In this document: positions 11,923 through 19,950 of the stretch, one piece after another | How positions within the stretch are numbered: position 1 is the stretch's first letter | How the letters are laid out: each line of letters opens with the position of its first letter | The notes under the pieces: model-generated | Databases searched by the model: none | What the model was told of the DNA's origin: nothing | The model's input: only the letters and a program-made list of their open reading frames with translations | Assembly (NCBI GenBank): GCA_022796475.1 | Contig: JAAWIS010000003.1 | Coordinates: 23,305 to 87,304, forward strand | Direction: 5' to 3' | Source: Lachnospiraceae bacterium | GTDB taxonomy: Bacteria > Bacillota > Clostridia > Lachnospirales > Lachnospiraceae | DNA: 64,000 nt | Translations under genes and position numbers: made by a program

Positions 11923-11946
11923 ATGTATTCTCGGAGTTTCCTTGTG
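11923..11946 (-). repeat. Copy of the short upstream motif (addB leader)
   Basis: On the minus strand GGAAACTCCGAGAATACAT lies about 10 bp before the TAGGAGG of addB. It differs at only a few positions from the copy before the lipoprotein gene (15712-15745). Confidence 0.5.
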
Positions 11947-12010
11947 CTTTGCACGCAGCTTGCGTTGGCGATGGGCCTGCCTTATTTGGCGCGGCATCAT
12001 CTCTGTCGAA

Positions 12011-12039
12011 ATTATACCATAGATTTCCGTTTTATTGTA
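12011..12039 (-). promoter_or_regulatory. Predicted promoter of addB-addA
   Basis: On the minus strand TACAAT (12039-12034), 17 bp, then TATAAT (12016-12011) preceded by TG (TGGTATAAT, extended -10). The -35 match is weak, the -10 perfect. It would start transcription about 100 bp before the addB ATG, leaving a leader that contains the motif at 11923-11946. Confidence 0.55.
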
Positions 12040-12148
12040 CTGCCTCCTTGGCACTTTGAGGGACAGATGGAAGCAAAAAAATACTGTTCCCATCGTGATG
12101 AATCAACCTGCTGATTCGTCACAAGCCAATATCGTTATGGGAGCAAAG

Positions 12149-12217
12149 CATATGCCCCATCGCCGCAGGCGATTCTAAATGGGCATATGGGGTTACGTTC
12201 ACAGAATGCCTGTGAAC
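12149..12217. repeat. Two adjacent inverted repeats (hairpins)
   Basis: First hairpin: CATATGCCC-type arm at 12149-12160 pairs with ATGGGCATATG at 12179-12189, and its loop contains a second stem TCGCC-GCA-GGCGA (12160-12172). Second hairpin: GTTCACAG (12197-12204) and CTGTGAAC (12210-12217) around a 5-nt loop. No T-run follows, so this does not look like a standard intrinsic terminator. It lies about 75 bp before the plus-strand gene at 12294 and could be a regulatory leader or a protein-binding site. Confidence 0.6.
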
Positions 12218-12293
12218 AGCAACACAAAAAGACTCGTTGTTCTAATTATCAAATCCCTTCATAGACTGTAATAAATCATTACGGAGGTTTCCC

Positions 12294-12761
12294 ATGAGCG
12301 CCAAAACAAAAATCGTTGTCCTGCGTATGAAGGAGATCATTTATACTGCCATTTTTATTGGCCTTGCCATCCTTCTGATCGCCCTGTTCCTCATTATGTT
12401 CCGACGGGATAAGGAATCTGTCCAGCCGGAATCGTCATCCGCGGAGGCCAGTTATACTCCCGGCGTTTACTCCTCCTCTATATCCCTGGGCAATGGGCAG
12501 GTCAATGTGGAGGTCACCGTAGACGCAAACCATATTAATTCTATCACCTTAAAACCGTTAAGCGACTCTGTTGCCGCCATGTATCCCTTAGTGGAGCCGG
12601 CTATGCAGAGCCTGACGGAACAAATCTTAAAAAACCAGTCCCTGGATGCAGTCAGTTACCAGTCTGAGCAGAAATATACTTCTGCCATGCTGCTAAAAGC
12701 CATACAGTCAGCTCTGGATAAGGCTGCACAAACAGCTTCTCTGACTCCTTTTGTTTCATAA
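12294..12761 (+). CDS. Membrane-anchored FMN_bind-domain-like protein of unknown function
   Basis: 155-residue protein with a single N-terminal transmembrane segment (about residues 15-35, YTAIFIGLAILLIALFLIMF), a Ser/Glu linker, and an extracytoplasmic domain from about residue 50. The domain pattern TPGVYSSSISLGNGQVNVEVTVD...ITLKPL...ILKNQSLDAVSYQS...YTSAMLLKAIQSAL matches the layout of FMN_bind domains (NqrC/RnfG C-terminal region). The SGAT sequence that carries covalent FMN in that family is replaced by SYQSEQKYTS, so flavin attachment is doubtful. Start: GGAGG 6 nt before the ATG. It is the only plus-strand gene between 1 and 20,000. Confidence 0.6.
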   Translation: MSAKTKIVVLRMKEIIYTAIFIGLAILLIALFLIMFRRDKESVQPESSSAEASYTPGVYSSSISLGNGQVNVEVTVDANHINSITLKPLSDSVAAMYPLVEPAMQSLTEQILKNQSLDAVSYQSEQKYTSAMLLKAIQSALDKAAQTASLTPFVS

Positions 12762-12860
12762 GGTGGTTAAAAATCCCGCCTTGCCGGTGATTCCTGATCC
12801 TGCTGCATTTTATTTGGTTCAATGGATGCTTATCATGTCTGCACCGGTTCTTTGCCTGCC

Positions 12861-12904
12861 GAAAAAATCAGCCTCAAGCAGACGCTTGTTCTGCCTGAGG
12901 CTGA
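12861..12904 (-). terminator. Intrinsic terminator of the small membrane protein gene
   Basis: Hairpin 12868-12904 with arms TCAGCCTCA/TGAGGCTGA and an inner GCAGA/TCTGC stem, followed on the minus strand by six T (12867-12862). It lies immediately after the stop codon of the minus gene ending at 12908. It also sits between convergent genes and may stop rightward transcription. Confidence 0.8.
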
Positions 12905-12907
12905 TAC

Positions 12908-13273
12908 TTATTTTCTTTTTTTCCGGTTTTTCCAGGCAGTCCTGGCATCTTTCTTTCCCTGTTTTTTCTTTAAGCCGGAGGGTGTCATAAATTTCTCGTT
13001 ATTGAATACCCACATATGAAGGAATAAGGTAGCAAATAATATTACAAGTACCGCTATTTGGCCCCAAAAGCCAATCAAAGATCCCTTCGTCAAAATAAAG
13101 CATCCTATGGTATCAGCAGCAAACAGCCACTTCTCTACCTTGAATACCTTCTGGAGATCATAGTCCTTTTCCTCCACCTGCTTTCCCATGAAAATCAGGA
13201 AATCTTTTCCCATAAATAAATCCACTGTTTCTGCAAGCCCTAAACAGGCGGCAAAAAAGAATAACATATCCAT
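12908..13273 (-). CDS. Small membrane protein of unknown function
   Basis: 121 residues. There are two or three hydrophobic segments, residues 1-14 (DMLFFFAACLGLAE), about 48-64 and about 66-90 (FWGQIAVLVILFATLFLHMW). A strongly basic C-terminal tail rich in Lys/Arg (KKKQGKK...WKNRKKRK) is probably cytoplasmic. GAGGGGGATTTACA precedes the ATG. A strong terminator follows directly. I do not recognise the family; the gene lies 52 bp downstream of hflX on the same strand and may be read from it. Confidence 0.7.
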   Translation of the reverse strand: MDMLFFFAACLGLAETVDLFMGKDFLIFMGKQVEEKDYDLQKVFKVEKWLFAADTIGCFILTKGSLIGFWGQIAVLVILFATLFLHMWVFNNEKFMTPSGLKKKQGKKDARTAWKNRKKRK

Positions 13274-13325
13274 TGTAAATCCCCCTCGTGATCAAAGCTA
13301 TATATGGAGCAGACAAAAGGCTCTT

Positions 13326-14573
13326 TTAAAAAAAGGTTCCAAACAGCTCTGCCGGCACATATGCCTTTACCTCAATTCCCTGATCAGTATACTCCTCTGC
13401 CAGAAGCTGCCCGGACTTGCGGATTGCCTGGATTTTTCCAGCGTCACTGTAAGAAAATATTTTTTCCAGATATACTCTCCGGCTTTTCAGAATCAATTCT
13501 AATACCTTTTTTAATTCTTCCAGCCCCTGCCCTGTCCTGGCAGACAGCTTTACTTGGTAATCAGAAGAAAAATCCCTTAAAATCACATCCTCCGGAAGCT
13601 GGTCAATCTTATTAAACACCGTTACCATAACTTTATCTTTAATGTCCAACTGCCTTAAAGTTTCATAAACTACATACATCTGCATTTCCATCCATGGGTT
13701 GGAACAATCCACCACATGAAGAATAATATCGCTGTATTTCGCTTCTTCTAATGTGCTCTTAAAGGCCTCAACCAAATGATGCGGAAGTTTATGGATAAAG
13801 CCTACCGTATCTGTCAGCAGAAGCTCCTGTCCCCCCTGAAGCTTTAAATTCCTGGTGGTAGGGTCTAATGTGGCAAACAGCTTATCTTCTGCCAGAATAT
13901 TTGCATCTGTCAGCTTATTTAATAAGGTAGACTTTCCAGCATTGGTATAGCCCACAATAGCCGCAACAGGGATCCGGTTTTTCAGCCTTTGCTGCCTGGC
14001 TGTCTGCCGGTGCCGCTTCACATCCTCCAGCTCTGACTTTAACTGTCCAATCCGCTGATGGATCAAACGCCGATCCGATTCCAGCTTCGTTTCACCAGGC
14101 CCTCTGGTTCCGATCCCGCCTCCCAGCCTGGATAAGGAATTTCGCATTCCCACCAGACGGACAGCCCGAAACTTAAGCTGTGCCAGCTCTACCTGGATCT
14201 TGCCTTCTTTTGTATTGGCCCTGGCAGCAAAAATATCTAAAATTACCATGGTTCGATCAAGAACCTTTGTATCCAGAGCTTCTTCCAGATTTCTAAGCTG
14301 TGCCGGAGAAAGCTCATCATCGCATACAACGCCTGTAGCCTCCGTTTCCCACAGTTTCCATTTTACTTCCTCGATTTTTCCCTTTCCCAAATAAGTTGCC
14401 GGGTGAGCGCTTTCCCGGTTTTGAATCATAGATCCCACAGCTTCTGCCCCTGCTGTCTTTACTAATTGCTCCAGTTCCTCCAGGGATGCTTCCCCTTCAT
14501 CCTGAGCTCCAGTGCTGATGCCTACCAAAAGCAAACGCTCTTTTATTTCTCTGTTTTCAAAATATTCTGCCAT
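13326..14573 (-). CDS. hflX: Ribosome-associated GTPase HflX
   Basis: GTPase that binds the large ribosomal subunit and splits or rescues stalled ribosomes under stress. 415 residues. Seen: the HflX N-terminal domain (ESAHPATYLGKGK near 54, the Gly-rich hinge RLGGGIGTRGPGETKLE near 149-165), a helical hairpin, then the G domain with G1 GYTNAGKST (208-216), switch region ATLDPTTR, G3 DTVGF (about 250) and G4 NKID (about 320). Length is usual for the family. Start MAEYFENREIK with AAGGGG upstream. It lies 127 bp downstream of the TPR lipoprotein gene. Confidence 0.95.
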   Translation of the reverse strand: MAEYFENREIKERLLLVGISTGAQDEGEASLEELEQLVKTAGAEAVGSMIQNRESAHPATYLGKGKIEEVKWKLWETEATGVVCDDELSPAQLRNLEEALDTKVLDRTMVILDIFAARANTKEGKIQVELAQLKFRAVRLVGMRNSLSRLGGGIGTRGPGETKLESDRRLIHQRIGQLKSELEDVKRHRQTARQQRLKNRIPVAAIVGYTNAGKSTLLNKLTDANILAEDKLFATLDPTTRNLKLQGGQELLLTDTVGFIHKLPHHLVEAFKSTLEEAKYSDIILHVVDCSNPWMEMQMYVVYETLRQLDIKDKVMVTVFNKIDQLPEDVILRDFSSDYQVKLSARTGQGLEELKKVLELILKSRRVYLEKIFSYSDAGKIQAIRKSGQLLAEEYTDQGIEVKAYVPAELFGTFF

Positions 14574-14700
14574 ATCGTATCAGCCCCTTCCTTTTGGCAT
14601 TCCGCACAATCGATCCAAAAGTTTCCATGTAATAGGAAACACCATTCGCAAGCGAAAACGGACAGGAATCGTTTTTCGAAGCATTTCATGCATGAATATT

Positions 14701-15687
14701 CTATCTGGTCTGTAAGAATGTAATCTCCCTCTGGGCTGCTTCATCAGGGCCATATTCTGCCACATAAGCTTCAAATGCTTCCAATGCATTTTTGTACAAT
14801 CCCTGATATTCATAAATTACAGCCTGGTTAAAACGGGCTTCCCGGACTAATTTAGCTGTCTGGGGATCAGCAGGCATTTCTCCCAGGCCAGAACCAGTGC
14901 CTCTTAAAATAGCGCTTTCAAACGCATCCAGTGCCTCTGTATACTGCTGGTTTTCTAAAAAGCTCATTCCCATATTAAAATATACTTCCGGCCCGGCCGC
15001 CCCTTCTTCCATGGCAGCATCAAACAGCTTTTTTGCCTCTTCCTCACGGCCTGCTTCCAGGCAGGCATTTCCTACTGCCATTAAGGCTTCCCTTCTTCCA
15101 AAACTGCCTGTGTGGCTTCCCTTTTCCTGCTCCTTAGAATCTCCTGCTTCTTTTCCCTGTGGAGATGAAGTTTCCGCTGATGCAGCTTGTGATTCTTTTG
15201 AAGGTTCCTTATCCAGCAAGCCAAACAGACTGGACAGACCAGACTTTTTGCTTCCTTCCTTTTCCAGCCGTACTCCATCTCCATAAGCAGCTAAAGCACC
15301 ATCTATATCACCGGATAATGCCTTCATAACAGCATTCTGGTAGAAATACTCCATCTCTTCCCCGTCAACCTCCAGCAGGACATCGTAGGTATGTGCGGCT
15401 GCTCCATAATCCCCCAGCATATATTCTGCCTCTGCCCGGTACTTTAATACATCCATTTCAAAGGATCCTACCTTTCCTTTGGATGTCTGGATTGCCTGAT
15501 CAAAGTCTGTCACTGCCCCTGCATAATCTCCTGCATTTAATTTTTCAATTCCCGAAAGCCGAAGCTCCTTTTTGTCTGTCCCATCCTTTTTGCAGCCGGC
15601 AGCGCTGACAGACCATACCAATAAAACAATCAGCACTGCCGCCCATTTTCTTTTGCCAGATCCCTTCCGGAGCCTAATATTCTCCAT
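14701..15687 (-). CDS. TPR-repeat lipoprotein
   Basis: 328-residue exported protein with a basic N-terminus, one hydrophobic helix and a lipobox SAAGC (Cys at about residue 32), so it should be anchored to the outer face of the membrane. The mature part holds several tetratricopeptide-like helical pairs (for example AGDYAGAVTDFDQAI near 52, LGDYGAAAHTYDVLL near 92, and AGREEEAKKLFDAAMEEG and ENQQYTEALDAFESAI in the C-terminal half), interrupted by a low-complexity Ser/Glu/Lys linker (about 155-195). TPRs suggest a scaffold for other proteins. AGGAGGTTTGAAAG precedes the ATG. A copy of the CTCYGAGARTRCAT motif lies just upstream. Confidence 0.75.
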   Translation of the reverse strand: MENIRLRKGSGKRKWAAVLIVLLVWSVSAAGCKKDGTDKKELRLSGIEKLNAGDYAGAVTDFDQAIQTSKGKVGSFEMDVLKYRAEAEYMLGDYGAAAHTYDVLLEVDGEEMEYFYQNAVMKALSGDIDGALAAYGDGVRLEKEGSKKSGLSSLFGLLDKEPSKESQAASAETSSPQGKEAGDSKEQEKGSHTGSFGRREALMAVGNACLEAGREEEAKKLFDAAMEEGAAGPEVYFNMGMSFLENQQYTEALDAFESAILRGTGSGLGEMPADPQTAKLVREARFNQAVIYEYQGLYKNALEAFEAYVAEYGPDEAAQREITFLQTR

Positions 15688-15711
15688 CTTTCAAACCTCC
15701 TGTCACATCAT

Positions 15712-15745
15712 ATGTACTCTCAGAGTTTCTTTTCGCCTGATTTTG
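15712..15745 (-). repeat. Copy of the short upstream motif (lipoprotein gene leader)
   Basis: On the coding (minus) strand the sequence reads GAAACTCTGAGAGTACAT, ending about 15 bp before the AGGAGG of the TPR lipoprotein gene. The same core occurs before addB (11923-11946) and at the right end of the palindrome before glgX (about 20098-20112). The part away from the gene (complement of CGCCTGATTTTG) also matches the left end of the glgX palindrome. Confidence 0.6.
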
Positions 15746-15797
15746 ATTCTGCGGGTATATTGTATATACTCCAGGAAAGATTCCAAAAATACATCCA

Positions 15798-16313
15798 TCA
15801 GACTCCGGTGCTTCCAAATCCTCCGTTCCTGGAATTACTGATATCATCGTCTTCTGTGAGCCCATATTCGGTAAAAACACCCTGAGCAAATGCCATGCCT
15901 GCCGATAATTCCAATGGTTTCTCTTTCTTTCCGCCATTTAGGATCTTGATAAAAATATGCCCTTCATTATCAGAAAAATAATAGTCGCTGTCAATGATCC
16001 CTACTGTATTATACATCTGAAGATGGTATTTAAAGCCCAGGCCGCTTCTGGGATAGATCTGCAGCACCCACCCCTCACACATCCGGACCCGTATCCCAGT
16101 AGGTACTATTGCCGATTCCCCGGCAGAAAGGGAAATGGGAAGAGGAAGGAAAAAGTCATATCCGGCACTTCCTGCCGTTGCCCGACAGGGAAGCTTGATC
16201 TCTTCATAAATCCTGCAAATCTCCTGATTCTCTGTTTCCTCTCCAAATGTGTTCTTCCAGTCCTGGATAAATTGTTCCTGACTTATTTTATAAAATTTTG
16301 CGATCCGTTTCAT
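15798..16313 (-). CDS. dut: dUTP diphosphatase (trimeric dUTPase)
   Basis: Hydrolyses dUTP to dUMP and pyrophosphate, keeping uracil out of DNA and feeding thymidylate synthesis. 171 residues with the dUTPase motifs in order: ATAGSAGYDF (motif 1, near 45), PRSGLGF (motif 2, near 90), VGIIDSDY (motif 3, near 103), MAFAQGVF (motif 4) and RNGGFGSTG (motif 5, at the C-terminus). There is an N-terminal extension of about 35 residues compared with minimal dUTPases. The start ATG lies inside the 3' end of scpB (26-nt overlap), preceded by GGAAGAAG, so translation is probably coupled. Confidence 0.92.
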   Translation of the reverse strand: MKRIAKFYKISQEQFIQDWKNTFGEETENQEICRIYEEIKLPCRATAGSAGYDFFLPLPISLSAGESAIVPTGIRVRMCEGWVLQIYPRSGLGFKYHLQMYNTVGIIDSDYYFSDNEGHIFIKILNGGKKEKPLELSAGMAFAQGVFTEYGLTEDDDISNSRNGGFGSTGV

Positions 16314-16938
16314 CTTCTTCCTTCTCCTCCTCTTCCAGTTTCATCTGAAGTTCTTTCTCCACCTCAGACTTGATTTCTTCCTCAAGCTCTGGATTCAGCC
16401 CCGGCAAATCTACGGTTGAACCGATACCGAACCGCCTTAAAAATTCTTCTGTTGTACCAAACAGCGCCGGCCTTCCCGGTGCGTCCAAACGTCCTACCTC
16501 ATAAACCAAACCGTATTCAATCAGCTTATTTACCGCATGATCCGACTTAACCCCCCGAATCTTTTCGATCTCCAGTTTTGTTACCGGCTGGCGGTAAGCG
16601 ATAATGGATAAGGTTTCCAGCATAACCTCCGTCAATACCTGACGTTTTGGCGCAGCGGCAACTTGGATCAGGTTTTCATAATAAACGGGCCTGGTACACA
16701 TCTGAAACGCATTTTCCAGTTCGATAATTTGAAGTCCTGTCCCTTTTCCTTTCCGGTTGTATCTTGCCTGAAGACGAAGGGCTGCATTCCTGGCAGTAGG
16801 GCCATCCGTTCCTAAAGCCGCTGCCAACTGGCCCACTTCCACTGATTTTCCCATCGTAAATAGCACCGCTTCTGCCACCGCTTCCTGCTCCTTTTCATCT
16901 GTAACCGAAATCACAGACTTCTTGTTTTCTGGTTCCAT
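16288..16938 (-). CDS. scpB: Segregation and condensation protein B
   Basis: Winged-helix subunit of the SMC-ScpA-ScpB condensin, needed for chromosome organisation and origin segregation. 216 residues. Seen: AVAEAVLFTMGKSVEVGQLA near 20-40 and the conserved core LSIIAYRQPVTKLEIEKIRGV near 115-135, followed by LDAPGRPALFGTTEEFLRRFGI. The C-terminus is a Glu/Lys-rich tail (EEEEKEEDETD) that overlaps dut. It follows scpA by 81 bp in the usual scpA-scpB order. Confidence 0.95.
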   Translation of the reverse strand: MEPENKKSVISVTDEKEQEAVAEAVLFTMGKSVEVGQLAAALGTDGPTARNAALRLQARYNRKGKGTGLQIIELENAFQMCTRPVYYENLIQVAAAPKRQVLTEVMLETLSIIAYRQPVTKLEIEKIRGVKSDHAVNKLIEYGLVYEVGRLDAPGRPALFGTTEEFLRRFGIGSTVDLPGLNPELEEEIKSEVEKELQMKLEEEEKEEDETDRKIL

Positions 16939-17019
16939 TGTATGTAAATCCTTCCTTTTTCAAATCTTGGCGTAGAGGCAGGCATGGCTCACAAAAAGCC
17001 GGAAAACCTGGCCAAATAG

Positions 17020-17817
17020 TTACAGAATGCTTTCTTCTAAGCCCTCCAGATTCAGTTCCTCTTCCTGTCCTTCCGGCTCCAGCGTTTCAATCTCCATATC
17101 ATCAAACAGATATTCCTGGGTCAGGGATATTTTTCCGATCTTCATCAGTTCCAAGACCGCAAGAAACGTTACCACTACTTCCAGCTTGTCCGATCCTGTT
17201 TCCAGAATCTGCCGAAAGGAAAATCTTCTGTGCTTTCTGGCAAAAGCCATTACCGAACTGACCCGTTCCTCCAGGCTGACTGGTTCTTTTTTTATGGTTC
17301 CAAAAGAGCTTCTCACCCGATCAACTTTATCTTCTTTCCGTTTCATCACCTGTTGAAAAATCCCCTGAAGCTTTGCTAAAGTTAATCCGTCTAACAACTG
17401 ATCCAAATCTACCGGAGGTTCATATTTCGCCACTTCCGGAGGCACAGTAGGTGGTTTAAAAAACTGAATTCCTGCCAGATCTTCCAAATCTGCCAGCTCC
17501 TGGGAAATATATTTGAATTTTTTGTATTCCAGCAGGCGGGCTACCAGCTCTGCTCTGGGATCTCCTTCCTCTGATTCCTCCTCTTCCTCCTTTGGAAGGA
17601 GCATACGGGACTTAATATCAATCAGGGTAGCTGCCATCACAAGAAAATCACTGACCAGATTTAGATCTTCCTTATCCATATGGCTCACATAGTCCAGATA
17701 TTGGCTGGTAATCTCAACAATCGGAATATCATAAATATTTATTTTATTTTTTTCGATCAAATGCAGCAGCAAATCAAGAGGTCCCTCAAAATGCTCCAGC
17801 TTATATGAAATTTCCAT
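17020..17817 (-). CDS. scpA: Segregation and condensation protein A
   Basis: Kleisin subunit that bridges SMC heads and binds ScpB. 265 residues starting MEISYKLEHFEGPLDLLLHLIEKNKINIYDIPI, the diagnostic ScpA N-terminus. It continues with LVMAATLIDIKSRMLLP near 70 and a C-terminal winged helix containing VTFLAVLELMKIGKISLTQEYLFDDM. Acidic stretches (EEEEESEEGD) lie in the linker. AGGGAAACACC precedes the ATG. First gene of the scpA-scpB-dut set. Confidence 0.95.
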   Translation of the reverse strand: MEISYKLEHFEGPLDLLLHLIEKNKINIYDIPIVEITSQYLDYVSHMDKEDLNLVSDFLVMAATLIDIKSRMLLPKEEEEESEEGDPRAELVARLLEYKKFKYISQELADLEDLAGIQFFKPPTVPPEVAKYEPPVDLDQLLDGLTLAKLQGIFQQVMKRKEDKVDRVRSSFGTIKKEPVSLEERVSSVMAFARKHRRFSFRQILETGSDKLEVVVTFLAVLELMKIGKISLTQEYLFDDMEIETLEPEGQEEELNLEGLEESIL

Positions 17818-17905
17818 GGTGTTTCCCTGCTTTCTTCTGTGGAATCTGCTGTATCATTATCCCGCTGCGATCCCCATCCATTCTTAAATCCTTACCCTCC
17901 GGCTA

Positions 17906-18769
17906 TCAGATTGATTCCGGTATCAATTTCAGTACCAGAACCTGTGGCAGGTCATTCAAACGAATATTAATCGAATGGGTTCCAAGTCCTCTTCCTACTA
18001 TCATCCATTTTCCATCCTTAAAAAAGCTTCCGGAACACCATGGAACAAAAAACTGGTACTGAGGCGTCATTACCCCGCCAAGAAAGGGGAGCCTGATGGT
18101 TCCTCCATGGAAATGCCCGGCCATCGTTAGATCTGCCCCCCAGTTTCTGGATTCTGCAAAATACATAGGCGAATGAATCAATAGAATTTGAAACCGTTTC
18201 CTGTCTGCATGGCCTAACTTTTTCTCCAAATAACCCTTTGGCATCCGGACCGGTCTTTCTAACAACAATTTTCTGTAAAAAGCAGGATGAAGATCCACTC
18301 CCGACAAGTCGATCTCGCCAAATGGGATCCTGCGGTCCTTAAGCATAACAACTCCAAGCTTTGATGCTTTGCCCACAAGCCGCTCATAGCAGTTCCCATA
18401 AATTTCCCGTTCTCTGTAAAGCCGCATTTCATGGTTTCCCAGGCTGTAAAAAACTGGTGCAATTTTTGTCAGGCCTTCCAGAAGCCGGAATGGGGCTTCT
18501 AAATTTCCCATCCCTTTGCTTACCATCAAATCCCCGCCGATTAAAATCCCATCTGGTTTTTCCTGCCGAATCCCTTCCAAAAGCAGCCTGTTTTCTTTTC
18601 CAAATTCCTTATCATGGACATCGGTTATAAATACCAGCCTTTTTTCGCTGTGGATTTTTGGGGAAGAAATACACACTTCTTCCACTGTAAAATGATTTTT
18701 TTCATATTCTGAACGAAAAAATAACCCTGCCCCTGCTGCTGCCAGCCCGGCTGCCAAAGCACCTCTCAT
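17906..18769 (-). CDS. Membrane-associated metallophosphoesterase (YkuE-like)
   Basis: Calcineurin-like phosphoesterase of 287 residues with an N-terminal hydrophobic stretch (ALAAGLAAAGAGLFF) that probably anchors or exports it. Di-metal motifs are all present: TDVHDKEFG (D-x-H, near 50), GGDL (near 78), GNHE (near 112), IHSP (near 195) and GHFHGG (near 215). The family includes lipid and nucleotide phosphatases, so the substrate cannot be assigned. AAGGACGGGACGCT precedes the ATG, 24 bp after the stop of the DUF6062-like gene, so the two are probably cotranscribed. Confidence 0.85.
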   Translation of the reverse strand: MRGALAAGLAAAGAGLFFRSEYEKNHFTVEEVCISSPKIHSEKRLVFITDVHDKEFGKENRLLLEGIRQEKPDGILIGGDLMVSKGMGNLEAPFRLLEGLTKIAPVFYSLGNHEMRLYREREIYGNCYERLVGKASKLGVVMLKDRRIPFGEIDLSGVDLHPAFYRKLLLERPVRMPKGYLEKKLGHADRKRFQILLIHSPMYFAESRNWGADLTMAGHFHGGTIRLPFLGGVMTPQYQFFVPWCSGSFFKDGKWMIVGRGLGTHSINIRLNDLPQVLVLKLIPESI

Positions 18770-18793
18770 AGCGTCCCGTCCTTATTGATTCAT

Positions 18794-19609
18794 TTATTTC
18801 TGCTTAAATACCGGATCAGCCGGGTAGGTTCCCACCAGTTTCTGCATGGTTCTGGGAACCGCATCCCTGGAGGTTTTCCAGTCTGCATCCTGGTTTTGAT
18901 AGTCAAACTTATCAATAAACCAGTCAATATCTGCCTGAATCCGATTTAAGTTTTCCTCCATAAGCTGGTACAGCACCGGAACCACTCTCCCAGCCTCCTG
19001 AGGAGAAAATTCCCCTTGACAAGCCTGAAGCAAATCGGAAAAATGAGGGAGGCAAAATCCTTTCGATGCTTTTAGCTGATCTAAAAACTCAGGCTCTGTC
19101 CGGATTAAATGAAGAAATGTCCGAATAATTTTCCCATACGTATCTTCAAATTTCTGGCATACATAGCAAGTATGTTCCGAAGCTTTCATCCAGTTTTTTC
19201 CGTCTTTTTCTTCACCTGCCGCCTTAGCCTCAGACCCCTGGGATCCTTTCAGTCTGGAAAACAGGGAAGGTTTTGTATGATAAATTCCTGCCACTGGGGC
19301 ATTTCCTTTCGCCTGAGCCACAATTTTTCCCTTAGCCTGGGCTGATAGCTGCTTTCTTACAAGCTCCATCCTGGTTTTTAAAATCCAGGCATTTCCCAGG
19401 GAATTCCCATAGTCATACATTTTCTTTGTATGGTAACGGCAAAAGCCTGCCTGATCGGTAGCTGCCCGGATATCATCTTCCATATAGGAAGCCCCCAGCA
19501 CAAAACTTATGGTATCCTGCTCAATTTTCCTCTCCAGGTAACAGCAGGGACATTCATCATTTTCCTTCAATGCATCCATTACTTCTATTGTGTACAGCTT
19601 TTCCTTCAT
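18794..19609 (-). CDS. DUF6062-like cysteine-rich protein
   Basis: 271-residue soluble protein starting MKEKLYTIEVMDALKENDECPCCYLERKIEQD. It has two CxxC elements (CPCC at about 20, CYVC at about 149), each followed by a GFCxxH element (GFCRYH at about 56, GFCLPHF at about 185), so the protein looks like a duplicated Cys/His unit that could bind metal. This pattern and the N-terminus match what I recall of DUF6062, common in Lachnospiraceae and without known function. A Lys/Ala-rich linker separates the two halves. First gene of a pair with the metallophosphoesterase. Confidence 0.7.
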   Translation of the reverse strand: MKEKLYTIEVMDALKENDECPCCYLERKIEQDTISFVLGASYMEDDIRAATDQAGFCRYHTKKMYDYGNSLGNAWILKTRMELVRKQLSAQAKGKIVAQAKGNAPVAGIYHTKPSLFSRLKGSQGSEAKAAGEEKDGKNWMKASEHTCYVCQKFEDTYGKIIRTFLHLIRTEPEFLDQLKASKGFCLPHFSDLLQACQGEFSPQEAGRVVPVLYQLMEENLNRIQADIDWFIDKFDYQNQDADWKTSRDAVPRTMQKLVGTYPADPVFKQK

Positions 19610-19842
19610 TTATCATTCCTTCTTCCCCTGAGATCATTCTCATATGTTCGGATCCCTAATTCTACCATTATACATGGATAAATGCTGCGTTGTAAAGCAA
19701 AAACGAATTTAGCCTGCGGAATTTCTCTGCTTCTGACAGGTTACTTCTTTGGAGATAAATTCCAGATAATTTGGGATAAATTTGAAAAAATACAAGAAAT
19801 TCAGGTAATTCGCGTAAATTTATCTAATTTTGTCAAATTCTC

Positions 19843-19871
19843 TTTCCTGTTCGCGGATAATATGTTATACT
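19843..19871 (+). promoter_or_regulatory. Predicted promoter of glgX
   Basis: Extended -10 TGTTATACT (TATACT at 19866-19871) with a weak -35 TTTCCT (19843-19848) at 17 bp spacing. It leaves a leader of about 255 nt before glgX that contains the whole palindrome 19951-20112. Confidence 0.45.
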
Positions 19872-19950
19872 GATTCTATAGGACAATATATTTTCGCAAT
19901 ACCAAATGACATCATGTGTACTGTAATCCCTCCGGCAATTTGCTGAACTA

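Larger units (their letters stand above)
11900..12293. other. Divergent intergenic region between addB and the FMN_bind-like gene (394 bp)
   Basis: Holds, from left to right, a copy of the CTCYGAGARTRCAT-type motif at 11923-11946, the addB promoter, and two perfect-stem hairpins at 12149-12217. Open frames here have no ribosome binding site or recognisable protein and are not annotated as genes. A promoter for the rightward gene at 12294 is not obvious. Confidence 0.6.

Noticed and set aside
11893..12114. 73-residue plus-strand frame in the addB upstream region
   Set aside because: Crosses the addB promoter and motif, has no ribosome binding site and no recognisable protein pattern.
14580..14813. 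77-residue minus-strand frame between the TPR lipoprotein gene and hflX
   Set aside because: Overlaps the end of the lipoprotein gene in another frame and has no start signal; the 127-bp gap seems noncoding.
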